A stretch of 7,643 bases of DNA from an uncultured Bacteroidales bacterium. GTDB taxonomy: Bacteria; Bacteroidota; Bacteroidia; Bacteroidales; UBA932. A program made the position numbers and the translations under genes. This document shows positions 6,649-7,643 of this stretch, piece by piece. Location of the stretch: positions 1-7,643 of the forward strand of contig CALCUQ010000451.1 in the NCBI GenBank assembly GCA_937906795.1, in the 5' to 3' direction. The notes under the pieces were generated by a model. It did not search any database. It had not been told where the DNA came from and saw nothing but the letters and a program-made list of their open reading frames with translations. How positions within the stretch are numbered: position 1 is the first letter of the stretch; the number at the start of each line of letters is the position of its first letter.

Positions 6649-7643
6649 TTATAAATTCCAATCACCTGTATCAGGAGTCCAATCCGCAACTGCAGGATCC
6701 CATAGGATTTCGTTCAAACCTAAGGTGATTGTTAGCATATACTTCTTACCAGAAACCCATGATGAACCAAATACATCTGAAAGTTTCTTGGTTACAGTTA
6801 CTGTTTCTGTAACAGGTGATCCAGTAAATGAAGTAGTTACAGTATAAACAATTTTAATCAATTCTGAATCAACAAATGTATGAGGTAAAACAATGCTATA
6901 ATCATCTGGAGTCAATGGAGTATAGGTTTCTGGAGCAATATTTAGACCAGTAATTTTTGTTGGAGAGGCTGGAGTATATACATCTAAATCCTTAATTTCA
7001 GCTGGAGAATTTTGTACCCAAGTACCTGCTGTTGGAAGTGCTGTATTTACACCTTGAGTATATTTTCCTTTAACAGAATTTGCAATCAAAGAGATATATT
7101 TTACATGAAATTCAACATCTGCATATTCTGCTGCTCTATTTGCCCTGATATCCAAACTTGAAAGCACGTGATAAAATAGCGTTGGGACGCCTTCAGTAAC
7201 TCCATCATGTAGATATGCACCACCATTTGTTTTCTTATCAGCAGCAATTTGTGCCACCATCATATCCTTGTTTTTATGTACAGAAATATCATAATTGTCA
7301 AAAACAATACCTGCATCATTGAAACAATCACCAATTTCTTTATCTGGATCAGCTGTTCCATCTGTCCATGCAAAGAAAGTTAATGAACTATTTTCATCTT
7401 TTGGCCAAAAATAGGGTTTAACAGCTTTCCATTGATTAGTTTGATAACTTATCAAAGCTTCATCAATATACAGTACTGAAGATGCTGAGTTAGTAGCCCA
7501 TGTTTGACCATTTGTCAATAAATATGCAAATGAATAGAACTTGTTTGATGTACCAAATGATTCTGATTTTGTTAACGGAGCAGTAAGGTATGTTATCTCC
7601 TTTGGTCCATCATTCTTAGGTGTTACATCATTTTTTGTACAAC
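6649..7643 (-). CDS. Fimbrillin family lipoprotein, first pilin visible, N-terminus beyond window
   Basis: The frame is open to the right edge. The first complete codon, 7641-7639, is Cys, followed by TKNDVT, and the codon before it ends in GT (Gly, Ser, Arg or Cys), so the window probably cuts the gene exactly at its lipobox. A TTG at 7518 is an internal codon, not a start. Counting from that Cys, 330 residues are visible: LTKSES (Lys25), KFYSFAYLL as first core strand, PYFWP (76-80) with SLTFFAW, KDMMVAQIAADK, GVPTLFYHVLSSLDI, KYTQG, IVLPHTF at the 'IPQ' position, SGKKYMLTITLGLNEI, then WDP, ADW and the tail GDWNL. This is a complete mature Mfa_like_1 (PF13149) pilin of normal length. As the first of the series and the one followed by a hairpin, it is the best candidate in this window for an abundant shaft subunit, though genes upstream of the window could change that view. 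Confidence 0.9.
   Translation of the reverse strand, partial: CTKNDVTPKNDGPKEITYLTAPLTKSESFGTSNKFYSFAYLLTNGQTWATNSASSVLYIDEALISYQTNQWKAVKPYFWPKDENSSLTFFAWTDGTADPDKEIGDCFNDAGIVFDNYDISVHKNKDMMVAQIAADKKTNGGAYLHDGVTEGVPTLFYHVLSSLDIRANRAAEYADVEFHVKYISLIANSVKGKYTQGVNTALPTAGTWVQNSPAEIKDLDVYTPASPTKITGLNIAPETYTPLTPDDYSIVLPHTFVDSELIKIVYTVTTSFTGSPVTETVTVTKKLSDVFGSSWVSGKKYMLTITLGLNEILWDPAVADWTPDTGDWNL

Noticed and set aside
7516..7518. TTG as the start of the first fimbrillin
   Set aside because: The frame stays open to the window edge and includes a Cys and the usual post-lipobox, Lys-Ser and first-strand features upstream of this codon.

Overview
The window looks like part of a pilus (fimbrial) locus from a low-GC member of the order Bacteroidales (Bacteroidota). 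The evidence is a run of lipoproteins related to the Bacteroidales fimbrillin family, all AT-rich in codon use, with no Shine-Dalgarno-like sites and with acidic residues just after the lipid-attachment cysteine. Genus cannot be told from the sequence alone; Bacteroides, Phocaeicola and Prevotella relatives are all possible.

Every supported gene lies on the minus strand, so transcription runs from high to low coordinates. In that order: (A) 7643-6649, a fimbrillin cut by the window edge almost exactly at its lipid cysteine; a 63-nt gap holding a GC-rich hairpin; (B) 6585-5512, a second fimbrillin; (C) 5512-4544, a third fimbrillin broken by tandem in-frame stops at 4750-4745 at the edge of a GC-rich segment of foreign composition; (D) 4539-3553, a fourth fimbrillin; (E) 3556-2033, a longer fimbrillin-like lipoprotein with an extra domain resembling a ricin-type beta-trefoil inserted before its last strands; (F) 2022-1, a large lipoprotein with DUF4906-like hallmarks, open at the left edge. 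Apart from the A-B gap the genes touch or overlap (TGATG at B/C, 4 nt at C/D, ATGA at D/E, 10 nt at E/F), so this reads as one operon with translational coupling. The promoter must lie beyond position 7643.

The likely joint role is assembly of a type V (FimA/Mfa1-like) pilus. In that known pathway subunits are exported as lipoproteins, moved to the cell surface, trimmed near the N-terminus by a protease and polymerised by strand exchange. A-D look like shaft or accessory subunits, and E and F like candidate minor or tip/adhesive subunits. These roles are inferred from family membership and gene order, not shown by the sequence. The points most worth a second look are the nested trefoil-like domain in E, the foreign GC-rich patch that breaks C, the Lys-Ala/Ser site shared by all six proteins, and the hairpin after A. 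No RNA genes, CRISPR arrays, complete insertion sequences or plus-strand genes are supported.
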